A stretch of 22,535 nucleotides of DNA, taken from contig JBGOTP010000032.1 in the NCBI GenBank assembly GCA_041476545.1, positions 1-22,535 of the forward strand. Reading direction: 5' to 3'. Position numbers and translations under genes: made by a program. Positions 7,464 through 14,597 of this stretch are shown piece after piece (the stretch's first letter is position 1; each line of letters starts with the position of its first letter). This DNA is from JBGOTP01 sp041476545 (GTDB lineage: Bacteria > Acidobacteriota > Vicinamibacteria > Vicinamibacterales > CAVVIG01). The notes below the pieces were generated by a model that did not search any database, was not told the DNA's origin, and saw only the letters and a list, made by a program, of their open reading frames with translations.

Positions 7464-8510
7464 ATGACCTCTAGCGATTGGCCGGTGGAGATTCTGCCAA
7501 ACGTCGCGGCACCGCTCGTCACGATCCCTGGACGGCGGCCGCTGCTCGACCTGTTTCCGGTGTTCTTCCCCTCCGAGGCGGAAGCGGTTCGGCCGCCGCT
7601 GCCCGCGCGTTCCCGGCCTCAGCCCGCTCCAGGACCGCCGACATTTCTCTTTCACAGTCAGGCTTACGATCGCGCGGCGCTGGCCGTGCGTGCCGCCATC
7701 GACCGTCGCGATCGGATCGTCGTGCTGACCGGAGAACCCGGTGTGGGGAAGACGATGCTGTGCCAGGGGGTCGTTGAGCAGGCGCATCGCCGTACCCTGA
7801 CATCCTTCGTCGCCGACCCATTGCTCTCCATCGAAGGCATCCTCAAGACCGTGCTGGTCGACGTCGGCGCGATGTCCCATGAGCACCTGGCGAAGGGCCA
7901 GTTCCGCTACGCCTCGCCACTGGAGCTCGCGGATGCGCTTCGCGACTTCCTCCTGTCGCTCGTGAAACCTCAGGCGTTCGCCGTCGTCATCATCGATGAT
8001 GCCCAGAGCATGTCGGTCGAGGTTCTGCACGACCTGGAGGTGCTCGTCGATCGGTTCGCCAGCGGCGATCGAGGCAGGCCCGAATCATGTACCGAAGCCG
8101 TTCCGCTCCTGCAGGTGATTCTCGTTGGCCAGCCGGCACTTCTCGACACACTGCGTCAACGCGCGCTCAGGTCGCTCTGGCGGCGCGTCGCTGTCCAGAC
8201 CAGGCTGGAGAGCCTCGCTCCTGGCGAGGTGGCGGGTTACGTTCGGCATCGGCTCGCGGTGGCGGGCAATCCCCAGGTGAACCTCGACGCTGCGGCGTTG
8301 TCGCGTCTGTCTCGTCTGTCTGGCGGCGTGCCGATGCTGGTGAATGCGCTGTGCGATCGCGCACTCGAAGAGGGGCAGCGACTGTCGCGCAGCGTGATCG
8401 ATCGGCCGATCGTCGATTCGGCGGCGGAAGCGATCGGAATCGACCGTCCGCCCTCGCGTATCCGCAGGCTGTGGCGCCTCATCTTGGGGGGACGGCGACG
8501 CCGGTCGTGA
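7464..8510 (+). CDS. ExeA/GspA-like AAA ATPase
   Basis: A 348-residue ATPase of the AAA_22/ExeA type. A low-complexity Pro-rich N-terminus (to about residue 60) precedes Walker A GEPGVGKT at 90-97 and Walker B VVIIDDA ending near residue 180, then an arginine-rich segment LRSLWRR and a C-terminal winged-helix-like region containing LSRLSGGVP, typical of the family. Relatives power type II secretion or pilus assembly (ExeA, MshM) or act with transposases (TniB). No secretion, pilus or transposase gene is nearby, so the partner is unknown. No peptidoglycan-binding domain follows the ATPase, unlike full ExeA. The ribosome site before the ATG is weak, and a TATAAC box lies 13-18 bp upstream. It diverges from the cyclic-di-GMP gene and converges with the next gene, with 7 bp between stop codons. 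Confidence 0.85.
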   Translation: MTSSDWPVEILPNVAAPLVTIPGRRPLLDLFPVFFPSEAEAVRPPLPARSRPQPAPGPPTFLFHSQAYDRAALAVRAAIDRRDRIVVLTGEPGVGKTMLCQGVVEQAHRRTLTSFVADPLLSIEGILKTVLVDVGAMSHEHLAKGQFRYASPLELADALRDFLLSLVKPQAFAVVIIDDAQSMSVEVLHDLEVLVDRFASGDRGRPESCTEAVPLLQVILVGQPALLDTLRQRALRSLWRRVAVQTRLESLAPGEVAGYVRHRLAVAGNPQVNLDAAALSRLSRLSGGVPMLVNALCDRALEEGQRLSRSVIDRPIVDSAAEAIGIDRPPSRIRRLWRLILGGRRRRS

Positions 8511-8517
8511 GCCCGCG

Positions 8518-9027
8518 CTACGCCGCCGGACTCGACGGCTTCAGCTCAGGCTCCCTGCCGCGACGCCGTTCCAGGAAACGCAATTCCTGCCGAAATCGTC
8601 CAATCCGTTCCCGCTCGGTGCCGAGGTAGTCGGCCGGCGTGGACCGATCCTGTGGCGCGGCCACTGGCCGAATTGAAGCCGTCAGCCCCTCGCTCCACGA
8701 GATGAGACTCTCGTAGGCCGACACCATGGCCAGTACTTCGCGACGCTCGATGTCCGTCAAGGCGCGCCATCGCTCATCGTCTGGTCCATCGCCTGGCTGC
8801 CACTCACTGAGAGGGAAGGGCACCGCAGTGAGGATTCGTGCGTGCTCGACAATGCCGTCGATGAGCGTGCGTACGCCAGCGTAGTAGGCGAGGTCGCGTG
8901 TCTTGTCACCCGTTCCCGGCCAGTCGACATCGTCGTCAGATGTGGCGGCGAACAGACGCTGAAGCAGTAGAAGCTGGGAGTAGATGTGGTCCGCGCGTTC
9001 CTTGAGGGTCAGCTCAACAGTTCTCAT
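8518..9027 (-). CDS. Hypothetical protein, 169 aa, mostly helical
   Basis: I do not recognise this protein. It is 169 residues, soluble in appearance, without signal peptide, membrane helix or cysteine. It looks largely helical: heptad-like LTLKERADHIYSQLLLLQR at the start and a charged EREERIG-like helix near residues 135-155 with RFRQELRFLERRRGRE. The middle holds WPGTGDKTRDLAYYAGVR and SEWQPGDGPDDERWRAL. The ATG at 9027 is supported by GAGG eight bases upstream. Its 3' end nearly abuts the ATPase gene running the other way, so transcription of one could interfere with the other. Codon use resembles the neighbours. Confidence 0.75.
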   Translation of the reverse strand: MRTVELTLKERADHIYSQLLLLQRLFAATSDDDVDWPGTGDKTRDLAYYAGVRTLIDGIVEHARILTAVPFPLSEWQPGDGPDDERWRALTDIERREVLAMVSAYESLISWSEGLTASIRPVAAPQDRSTPADYLGTERERIGRFRQELRFLERRRGREPELKPSSPAA

Positions 9028-9121
9028 GATGACCTCGAAAGAAGACCGCCGCTTCGACGAGAGTCTCGAGCCGCGATGTAGCGCGGATGTTGCGATGGGT
9101 CCGGATGATACCTCGGATGAA

Positions 9122-9197
9122 TGGGGTGGGCGACGGGTTTCGAACCCGCGACCTCCGGTGCCACAGACCGGCGTTCTACCCCTGAACTACGCCCACC
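9122..9197 (-). tRNA. tRNA-His (anticodon GTG)
   Basis: Read on the minus strand, the acceptor GTGGGCG pairs with CGCCCAC. An extra 5' G (9197) faces C73, the hallmark of tRNA-His. The anticodon stem CCGGT/ACCGG encloses CTGTGGC with anticodon GTG, the T-arm is GCGGGTTCGAAACCCGT, and CCA is encoded (9122-9124). Confidence 0.96.
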
Positions 9198-9252
9198 ATA
9201 CGGAGCTTGGTGAAGAATTGATGGAACGGGACTAGTTTAGCTCATGCGCTGA

Positions 9253-10086
9253 TCAATCTTCCTCCAGGGCCGTCAGTTCGAAATAGTCTCCAAGCGCAGC
9301 GATGAGCGCCACCATGTTGGGCGCGTCGGGCATGACGTCGGGCGTGACGCCGAACTGGCGCAGTGCCTCGGCGCATACCGGACCGACCGCTCCAATGACG
9401 ACGTCGCGATTCAGGCTGGCCGTGAGAGCATCGGTCAGGCCGCGGCTGCCGGCCACCTGAAATAGATGGCGGCACTGCACCTGACTGGTGAACAGCATGG
9501 CGTCGAGCCGCCCGGCGATGGCGTCCTGCACGACGGCGATGATTGGTGACGTGTCGACGGGGAGCGCCCACTCGTACGGACACACTTCGTCCAGGCGCGC
9601 GCCTCGAGATCGCAGCGCCTCGGAAAGTTCGTCGTTGCGCTCGCCGTAGTGCACGAGCAGCACGCCCATGCCGTTCAGGTCCACGGCCGCCATCGCCTCC
9701 AGCAACTCATGTGTCGTGTGCGGCTTGGCGGTGGTGATTCGCGCCGTCAGTCCGTGACGTTTCATGACGGCAAGGGGCTTCGGCCCGCGGCATGCGATCG
9801 TCGTCCGGCCGAGCGCCTCGAGCACCGTCGCGTACTGCCCCCGGCGATTCGCTTCGTCGAGCAGGGCCGCGACGCCCACTCCGGTCAGGAAGATCGTCAC
9901 GCCGAAGCGGTGGGACGAGAGGCCATCCATGAACACGCCGACGTCGTCGAGGCGTGGCACCTCGCGCACGGTCGGCGCCGTCACCGCGACGCCTCCCAGT
10001 CGATGAACGAGCACGGCGATCTCGCTGCTCTTCCGGCTTTCGAGCAGCGCCACCGTCCGCCCGCTAAGCGGCGGTATCGTCGTCAA
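9253..10086 (-). CDS. hemD: Uroporphyrinogen-III synthase (HemD-like)
   Basis: A 277-residue protein of the HemD fold, which cyclises hydroxymethylbilane to uroporphyrinogen III in haem synthesis. It shows the family opening LSGRTVALLESRKSSEIAVL, then TIFLTGVGVAALL, GLTARITTAKPHTT, LLVHYGERNDELSEALR and DAMLFTSQVQCRHLF, matching the two-lobed architecture; motif conservation in HemD is low, so the assignment rests on overall pattern. The TTG at 10084-10086 is preferred because GGGAG lies six bases upstream and homology-like sequence begins right after it. An ATG at 10140 would add 18 residues with a weaker site. No other haem gene is adjacent. A DNA-binding domain, present in some regulatory HemD fusions, is not seen. 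Confidence 0.8.
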   Translation of the reverse strand: MTTIPPLSGRTVALLESRKSSEIAVLVHRLGGVAVTAPTVREVPRLDDVGVFMDGLSSHRFGVTIFLTGVGVAALLDEANRRGQYATVLEALGRTTIACRGPKPLAVMKRHGLTARITTAKPHTTHELLEAMAAVDLNGMGVLLVHYGERNDELSEALRSRGARLDEVCPYEWALPVDTSPIIAVVQDAIAGRLDAMLFTSQVQCRHLFQVAGSRGLTDALTASLNRDVVIGAVGPVCAEALRQFGVTPDVMPDAPNMVALIAALGDYFELTALEED

Positions 10087-10627
10087 ATGAATCTCCCAGA
10101 GCCATCTTACCGCCGACCGCCACGTTAAACCCCGGAACATCGTTCCGTGTCGCGGGCGTCCGCCGGCGCGACCGCCGGCAGTTTCCGCATCTGCTGGCAC
10201 CTCCGCGACGAGCCCGTCGAGGTCCCTCGCCGCGGTCAACCGTTGGAGGCTGGCCGTCGTGATCGCACGACAACACGGACGAAGCCTCTCACGGCGGCGG
10301 TCACGGCCCGACGCGCGATGATCGCTGGGATCATCCGAATGCGATCCCGCGAAGATGACTGTCCGTCGAGCTGCCCGTTGACCGTCGCGGGAGCGGAAGG
10401 GTACGAGGCGCAGGACGTGGTGTCCGGCCAGCCGACCGGTTGGCCGCGGTGAGGGACCTCGGCGGGCAACACGGGGGATCGCCACGGATCAAACTGACCC
10501 AGTACCCGTCGGCCTCGTGTGCCCTCTCACCTCATATACAATGTTGCGCGAGTCGGACGAGCGGCCCGGACTGTGCCCGCCGCCGGCAACAACCGGTACT
10601 TATAGGCCGATCATGAGGGAGCAAGGT
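10087..10627. other. Divergent intergenic region without a convincing gene
   Basis: About 540 bp between the HemD start and the PQQ dehydrogenase start. The open frames here give arginine-rich, low-information peptides with no ribosome site. A TATACAAT box at 10535-10542 could be a -10 for the dehydrogenase (about 80-nt leader), but I find no good -35. The GGGAG at 10093-10097 (minus strand) is the HemD ribosome site. Confidence 0.5.
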
Positions 10628-12979
10628 ATGAGGCGAAACATCTGGCGCTCGGCTGTGTGGGCGAGCCCTGTGGTTGCCCTGCTCGTCTGGGCAACGCTGC
10701 CGGCGACCGGACAGTCGGGAACCGCGAAGGGTGAGTGGCGGTCGTACGGCGGCGATCTCGCGAGCACGCGCTATGCACCGCTCGACCAGATCAACGCCAG
10801 CAACTTCAACAGCCTCGAGGTCGCCTGGCAGGTCAAGACCGACAACTTCGGGGCCCGGCCCGAGAACAACCTGCAAGTCACTCCGCTGATGGTCAACGGC
10901 ATCATGTACTTCACCGGCGGAAGCCGGCGTGCCGCGGTGGCCGTGAACGCGGCGACCGGCGAGTTGCTGTGGATGCACAGCGAGGACGAAGGGGAGCGAG
11001 GCCGGGCGGCGCCGCGCCAGCTCTCGGGCCGCGGCCTTGCGTACTGGACTGATGGCAAAAACGATCAGCGCATCATCTATGTCACGCCGGGTTATCAGAT
11101 GGTGTGCCTGAACGCCAAGACGGGCGCGCTCGTCGCCTCGTTCGGCAAGAACGGCATTGTCGACCTGAAGGCGGAGGACGACCAGATCCTGGATCCGGTG
11201 ACCGGTGAGCTGGGCCTGCATGCCACGCCCGTTATTGGCAACGACGTCGTCGTCGTTGGCGCCGCGCTTCTGGCGGGAGGATCGCCGACGAGCAAGACGA
11301 AGCCGAAGGGCTACGTGCGCGGCTTCGACGTGAGGACGGGCAAACGTCTCTGGATCTTCCACACGATTCCGCGGCCGGGCGAGGTCGGCAACGAGACCTG
11401 GGAAAAGGATTCGTGGTCGTACACCGGCAACGCCGGCGTGTGGGCGCAGATGAGCATCGACGAGCAGCTTGGCACGCTCTACATGGGCGTCGAGCTGCCC
11501 ACCGGCGATTACTACGGCGGCAATCGTCCGGGCGCCGGGTTGTTCGGCGAGAGTCTCGTGGCGCTCGACTTGAAGACCGGCAAACGCAAATGGCACTTCC
11601 AGCTGGTGCATCACGGCATCTGGGACATGGACATTCCCTGCGCGCCGATCCTCGTCGACATCGTCGTGGACGGGAAGCCGATCAAGGCCGTCGCTCAGCC
11701 GACCAAACAGGGCTGGGTGTACGTGTTCGATCGCGTGACCGGCGTCCCCGTGTGGCCGATGCCGGAGCGTCCGGTGGAGCAGGGCACGGTGCCAGGCGAG
11801 TGGTATTCGCCCACGCAGCCGTTTGTGACGAAGCCGCCGCCATTCGACCGGCAGGGGGTTGCCGAGTCCGATCTGATCGACTTCACGCCGGAGCTTCACG
11901 CGGAGGCCATGCGGACGGTCGCGAAGTATAAGATCGGCCCGATTTTCACGCCACCGGTTGAGAGCAAGTTCGAGGGACCGCTCGCAACGCTCATCATGCC
12001 GAGCGCCACTGGCGGCGCCAACTGGCAGGGCGGGTCGTTCGATCCTGAAACCAAGATGTTCTACATCTTCTCGAACACGTCGGTCACGCCTCTCGGTCTC
12101 GTGCCGGCGAATCCGGCGCGGACCGACTTCGGCTGGGCGCAGGGCAACGCGCCCAATCCGAACGCGCCTCCCGCGGCGGCGGGCGGACGCGGTGGTCGCG
12201 GCGGCGGCGCTCCGGTTGTCGGCGTGGCCCCGGGTGGTGCTCCAGGCGGCGCGGCGGGTGCGGCTCCTGGTGGCGGTGGACGTGGTGCTCGCGGAGCGGG
12301 TGGAGCTGATGCGGCCGCCGGTGGTGGTGGTCGTGGTGCGGGCGCAGCTGCTGGCGGAGGTGGTCGCGCGGCTCCTGCCGGAGGCTTCGTCGCTTCTCCG
12401 CAGACTGCCGACGCCGCAGCGGCTGTTGACGCCGCCGCCGGCGCTCCTCCTGGTCGCGGCGGTCGTGGTGGCGGCGCGGCGCCGGGTGGCGCGGCCGCGG
12501 CCGCTGGCGGCGGTGGTGGAGAAGGCGGAGGCGGATTGACCGTGCAGGGCCTGCCGCTCAACAAGCCGCCGTACGCGCGGATCACGGCGCTCGATCTGAA
12601 CAAGGGCACGCTCGTCTGGCAGATCGCGCACGGCGACACAGCCGATAACATCAAGAACAGCCCGGCACTGCGAGGACTCACGATTCCTCGAACCGGACGT
12701 CAGGGCCGCATCGGCGTGTTGACGACCAAGTCGCTCGTCATTGCGGGTGAAGGCGGATTCATCACGACGCCCAACGGCCAGCGGGGCGCGATGTTGCGTG
12801 CGTATGACAAGGCGACGGGGAAGGACGCCGGTGCGGTCTACATGCCGGCGCCACAAACCGGATCGCCGATGACGTACATGCTGAATGGACGGCAGTACAT
12901 CACCGTGGCCATCAGCGGCGCGGGCTACAACGCGGAGCTGCTGACGTTCAGGCTTCCGGCTGAGGCCGTGCGCCAGTAG
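10628..12979 (+). CDS. PQQ-dependent quinoprotein dehydrogenase, periplasmic
   Basis: A 783-residue protein with a signal/membrane anchor at about residues 8-28, followed by an eight-bladed propeller of the PQQ alcohol/glucose dehydrogenase class. Visible family sequence includes EWRSYGGDLASTRYAPLDQI, ALDLKTGKRKWHFQLVHHGIWD, QPTKQGWVYVFDRVTG and ITALDLNKGTLVWQIAHGD. It would oxidise an alcohol, aldose or similar substrate and pass electrons to the respiratory chain; the substrate is not evident. No C-terminal cytochrome c motif (CxxCH) is present, so an external acceptor is needed. ATG 10628 is chosen over earlier ATGs because GGGAG sits six bases upstream. Residues about 514-637 are a Gly/Ala/Arg-rich insert (separate entry). 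The PQQ biosynthesis genes are not in the window. Confidence 0.9.
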   Translation: MRRNIWRSAVWASPVVALLVWATLPATGQSGTAKGEWRSYGGDLASTRYAPLDQINASNFNSLEVAWQVKTDNFGARPENNLQVTPLMVNGIMYFTGGSRRAAVAVNAATGELLWMHSEDEGERGRAAPRQLSGRGLAYWTDGKNDQRIIYVTPGYQMVCLNAKTGALVASFGKNGIVDLKAEDDQILDPVTGELGLHATPVIGNDVVVVGAALLAGGSPTSKTKPKGYVRGFDVRTGKRLWIFHTIPRPGEVGNETWEKDSWSYTGNAGVWAQMSIDEQLGTLYMGVELPTGDYYGGNRPGAGLFGESLVALDLKTGKRKWHFQLVHHGIWDMDIPCAPILVDIVVDGKPIKAVAQPTKQGWVYVFDRVTGVPVWPMPERPVEQGTVPGEWYSPTQPFVTKPPPFDRQGVAESDLIDFTPELHAEAMRTVAKYKIGPIFTPPVESKFEGPLATLIMPSATGGANWQGGSFDPETKMFYIFSNTSVTPLGLVPANPARTDFGWAQGNAPNPNAPPAAAGGRGGRGGGAPVVGVAPGGAPGGAAGAAPGGGGRGARGAGGADAAAGGGGRGAGAAAGGGGRAAPAGGFVASPQTADAAAAVDAAAGAPPGRGGRGGGAAPGGAAAAAGGGGGEGGGGLTVQGLPLNKPPYARITALDLNKGTLVWQIAHGDTADNIKNSPALRGLTIPRTGRQGRIGVLTTKSLVIAGEGGFITTPNGQRGAMLRAYDKATGKDAGAVYMPAPQTGSPMTYMLNGRQYITVAISGAGYNAELLTFRLPAEAVRQ
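12170..12538 (+). repeat. Low-complexity Gly/Ala/Arg/Pro insert in the PQQ dehydrogenase
   Basis: About 123 codons made almost wholly of G, A, R and P, with recurring GGRGG, GAGG and APGG units, only briefly interrupted by a FVASPQTAD segment. It separates WAQGNAPNPN from VQGLPLNKPPYARIT, two stretches of normal propeller sequence. The DNA is GGC/GGT/GCG-rich and internally repetitive, so slippage-driven growth is likely. Confidence 0.85.
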
Positions 12980-12987
12980 GGCGGAAC

Positions 12988-13006
12988 AGCGACGGCAACT
13001 GTCGCT
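12988..13006. terminator. Hairpin just after the PQQ dehydrogenase
   Basis: AGCGAC (12988-12993) pairs with GTCGCT (13001-13006) across a 7-nt loop, starting nine bases after the dehydrogenase stop. There is no T-tract, so it is either a Rho-independent-like stall without U-run or a short dispersed palindrome. Confidence 0.35.
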
Positions 13007-13034
13007 ACCGCAGTTTCACGACGTGTAGAGCGCC

Positions 13035-13148
13035 GAGACGACGGAGGCAACGGTATTCACACGGAGGAACGAAGCAGCGGAGAATTCTTTGGGTACAGAT
13101 TGAACTCCGTTTCTTCGTTTCTCCGTGTTGAACCGTTCGCTCCGTCTC
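13035..13148. repeat. Long imperfect inverted repeat, about 114 bp
   Basis: The left arm ACACGGAGGAACGAAGCAGC and following CGGAG (13059-13082) is nearly the reverse complement of CTCCGTTTCTTCGTTTCTCC through 13129, with only a few mismatches. Pairing resumes outward, between GAGACG at 13035-13040 and CGTCTC at 13143-13148, with AACGGT/ACCGTT inside. The central loop is about 20 nt and AT-rich. It occupies most of the gap between the dehydrogenase and the acetyltransferase. Confidence 0.7.
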
Positions 13149-13200
13149 CTCCGTTCGCTGCACGATCATGACATCCGCATGGCACTGAAGTGTTTCGGCT

Positions 13201-13758
13201 ATGAACCGACTTGCCTTGCCGATTCGTACTCCTCGTCTCGTGCTTCGCGACTTCGTTGCTGACGACTACGCGGTCATCCTGTCCTACGCGTCGGACCCCG
13301 AGGTCACGCGCTTCATGTTCTACGGCCCGAGAGATGAGGCCGACACCCGCGTCTATCTCCAGCGGATGCTCAAGAGCCAGGTCGAGACGCCACGCCGCGT
13401 GTGGGAACTTGCCGTGGTTGAGTCCGATTCGGGCGTGGTCATCGGCGCGTGTGACTTGACCCTGGAAAACGAGCGGGAGGCAGACCTCGGTTACATCCTG
13501 GGGCGGGCGTGGTGGGGGCAGGGTTACGCTTCAGAAGCAGCCTCCGCAATGGTGCGTGCGGGATTCGAAGAATTGGGCGTCGAGCGGATCTTCGCTTTGT
13601 GCGACGTCGGCCACACGGCCTCGCAGCGTGTGATGGAGAAAGCCGGACTGAAACGGATGGCCGTCGTGAGGGCAGCACGGGAAGCCAAGGGGCGCTCGTG
13701 GGACATGTGGCGCTACGAGCGCCTTCGGCACGACTGGCCAGGCACGATGGGCCACTGA
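13201..13758 (+). CDS. GNAT acetyltransferase, RimJ/RimL-like
   Basis: A 185-residue N-acetyltransferase of the Acetyltransf_3 type. The N-terminus IRTPRLVLRDFVADDYAVIL is the usual RimJ/RimL opening. The acetyl-CoA loop region reads GYILGRAWWGQGYASEA (about residues 97-113), and the C-terminal part has HTASQRVMEKAGLKR, where the conserved Asn-type position is occupied by Thr-Ala-Ser. The target could be a protein N-terminus or a small amine; sequence does not decide. The ribosome site before ATG 13201 is poor. It is followed after 23 bp by the DUF4188 gene, so the two are likely cotranscribed. Confidence 0.9.
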   Translation: MNRLALPIRTPRLVLRDFVADDYAVILSYASDPEVTRFMFYGPRDEADTRVYLQRMLKSQVETPRRVWELAVVESDSGVVIGACDLTLENEREADLGYILGRAWWGQGYASEAASAMVRAGFEELGVERIFALCDVGHTASQRVMEKAGLKRMAVVRAAREAKGRSWDMWRYERLRHDWPGTMGH

Positions 13759-13781
13759 GCTCCAGCGCGCCAGGAGGAACC

Positions 13782-14255
13782 ATGGCAAAGGTGATTCCGA
13801 GCAGGATGACGGCCGACATCGAAGGCGATTTCGTGGTGTTCTTGATCGGCGTGCGTGTCAACAAGCCGTGGAAGATTTACAAGTGGCTCCCGGTATTTCT
13901 TGCCATGTCCCGGATGCTGAAGGAACTCCAAGGGCGCCCGGAGACGGGTTTCCTTGGGTACATCATGTCGTTCAGCGTCATCGTGCAGTACTGGCGGTCG
14001 TTCGATCAGCTCGAAGCGTACGCGCGCAAATCCGACGAGCAGCACTGGCCCGCGTGGACGGCGTTCAACAAGCGGATAGGCAGGAGCCGTGGTGACGTTG
14101 GCATCTGGCACGAGACGTTTCAGGTTCACGCCGGCGAGTACGAGACGATCTATAGCGGAATGCCCGCGATGGGTCTCGGGAAGGCGGGCACCCTGGTGCC
14201 CGCGAGCGGTGGACGAGAGTCGGCGAGAGAGCGATTCCGGCCGGCGCACACGTAG
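13782..14255 (+). CDS. DUF4188 family protein (monooxygenase-like fold)
   Basis: A 157-residue protein I recognise as DUF4188 from its pattern: KVIPSRMTADIEGDFVVFLI, VNKPWKIYKWLPV, LKELQGRPETGFLG, IVQYWRSFDQLEAYAR, HWPAWTAFNKRIG and GIWHETFQV. The family is predicted to adopt a dimeric alpha/beta barrel like small haem-degrading or quinone monooxygenases, and annotations linking it to phenylacetaldoxime dehydratase exist, but the activity here is unproven. The ATG at 13782 has a perfect AGGAGG four bases upstream, which excludes the longer open frame. It sits directly downstream of the acetyltransferase. A REP-like hairpin follows its stop and may terminate it. Confidence 0.85.
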   Translation: MAKVIPSRMTADIEGDFVVFLIGVRVNKPWKIYKWLPVFLAMSRMLKELQGRPETGFLGYIMSFSVIVQYWRSFDQLEAYARKSDEQHWPAWTAFNKRIGRSRGDVGIWHETFQVHAGEYETIYSGMPAMGLGKAGTLVPASGGRESARERFRPAHT

Positions 14256-14266
14256 ACGGTGAACTC

Positions 14267-14294
14267 GTAGCGCAGGGCTGAAGCCCTGCACTAC
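14267..14294. repeat. REP-like palindrome at a convergent gene junction
   Basis: GCAGGGCTGAAGCCCTGC (14272-14289) forms an 8-bp stem with a 2-nt loop (or 7 bp with a TGAA loop). After one mismatch it is extended by GTAG (14267-14270) pairing with CTAC (14291-14294). It fills the 35-bp gap between the DUF4188 stop and the 97-aa gene, and its right edge supplies the TAG stop of the latter. It may act as a bidirectional terminator. Confidence 0.75.
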
Positions 14295-14584
14295 AAGCGC
14301 GGTTCGAACACGACTCGGACGCCACGCGCGGTGAGACTGTCGAAGAGCGGCTCGATCCAGGAGTGAAAATCCTCACGGCTCAGCCACGCCGTGCAGGTGA
14401 GGCGCAGCGTCGTGACGTCGCGCAGGTCCCGTTCGAGGGCCTCGAAGACGTCCGCGGTCGTGCACTCATCGATCGAGTCGAGATAGCGCATGTACAGCCG
14501 CTCGCACGAGAGCTCGACGCGGCGGCGCTCGCGGCTCTGGCGACTTGACCCCAGCCGCAAAAATTCCCGGCGCGCGACCTTCAT
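14291..14584 (-). CDS. Hypothetical 97-aa protein at the end of the molybdenum hydroxylase operon
   Basis: I do not recognise this protein. It is 97 residues, basic at the N-terminus (RREFLRLGSSRQSRERRRVE), with LSCERLYMRYLDS, a charged middle EALERDLRDVTTLRLTCTAW and an ending FHSWIEPLFDSLTARGVRVV. The alternation of helix-like and strand-like segments suggests a small folded domain. RREFLRL resembles a Tat motif, but no hydrophobic stretch follows, so export is unlikely. It starts 13 bp after the FAD-subunit stop, which supports cotranscription. Its ribosome site is weak. The stop codon lies within a REP-like hairpin, so the C-terminus may have been shaped by that insertion. A role in cofactor insertion or assembly is a guess only. 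Confidence 0.65.
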   Translation of the reverse strand: MKVARREFLRLGSSRQSRERRRVELSCERLYMRYLDSIDECTTADVFEALERDLRDVTTLRLTCTAWLSREDFHSWIEPLFDSLTARGVRVVFEPRL

Positions 14585-14597
14585 CGGGCGATCGTCG

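Noticed and set aside
10141..10485. N-terminal extension of the HemD frame
   Set aside because: Arg-rich, no homology pattern; the TTG at 10086 has a GGGAG site at the right spacing and the HemD sequence begins there.
10532..12856. A 774-residue open frame antisense to the PQQ dehydrogenase
   Set aside because: Arginine/histidine-rich with no family pattern or ribosome site; it is the usual mirror frame of a GC-rich gene.
14291..14584. Tat signal in the 97-aa protein (RREFLRL)
   Set aside because: No hydrophobic core follows the arginines.
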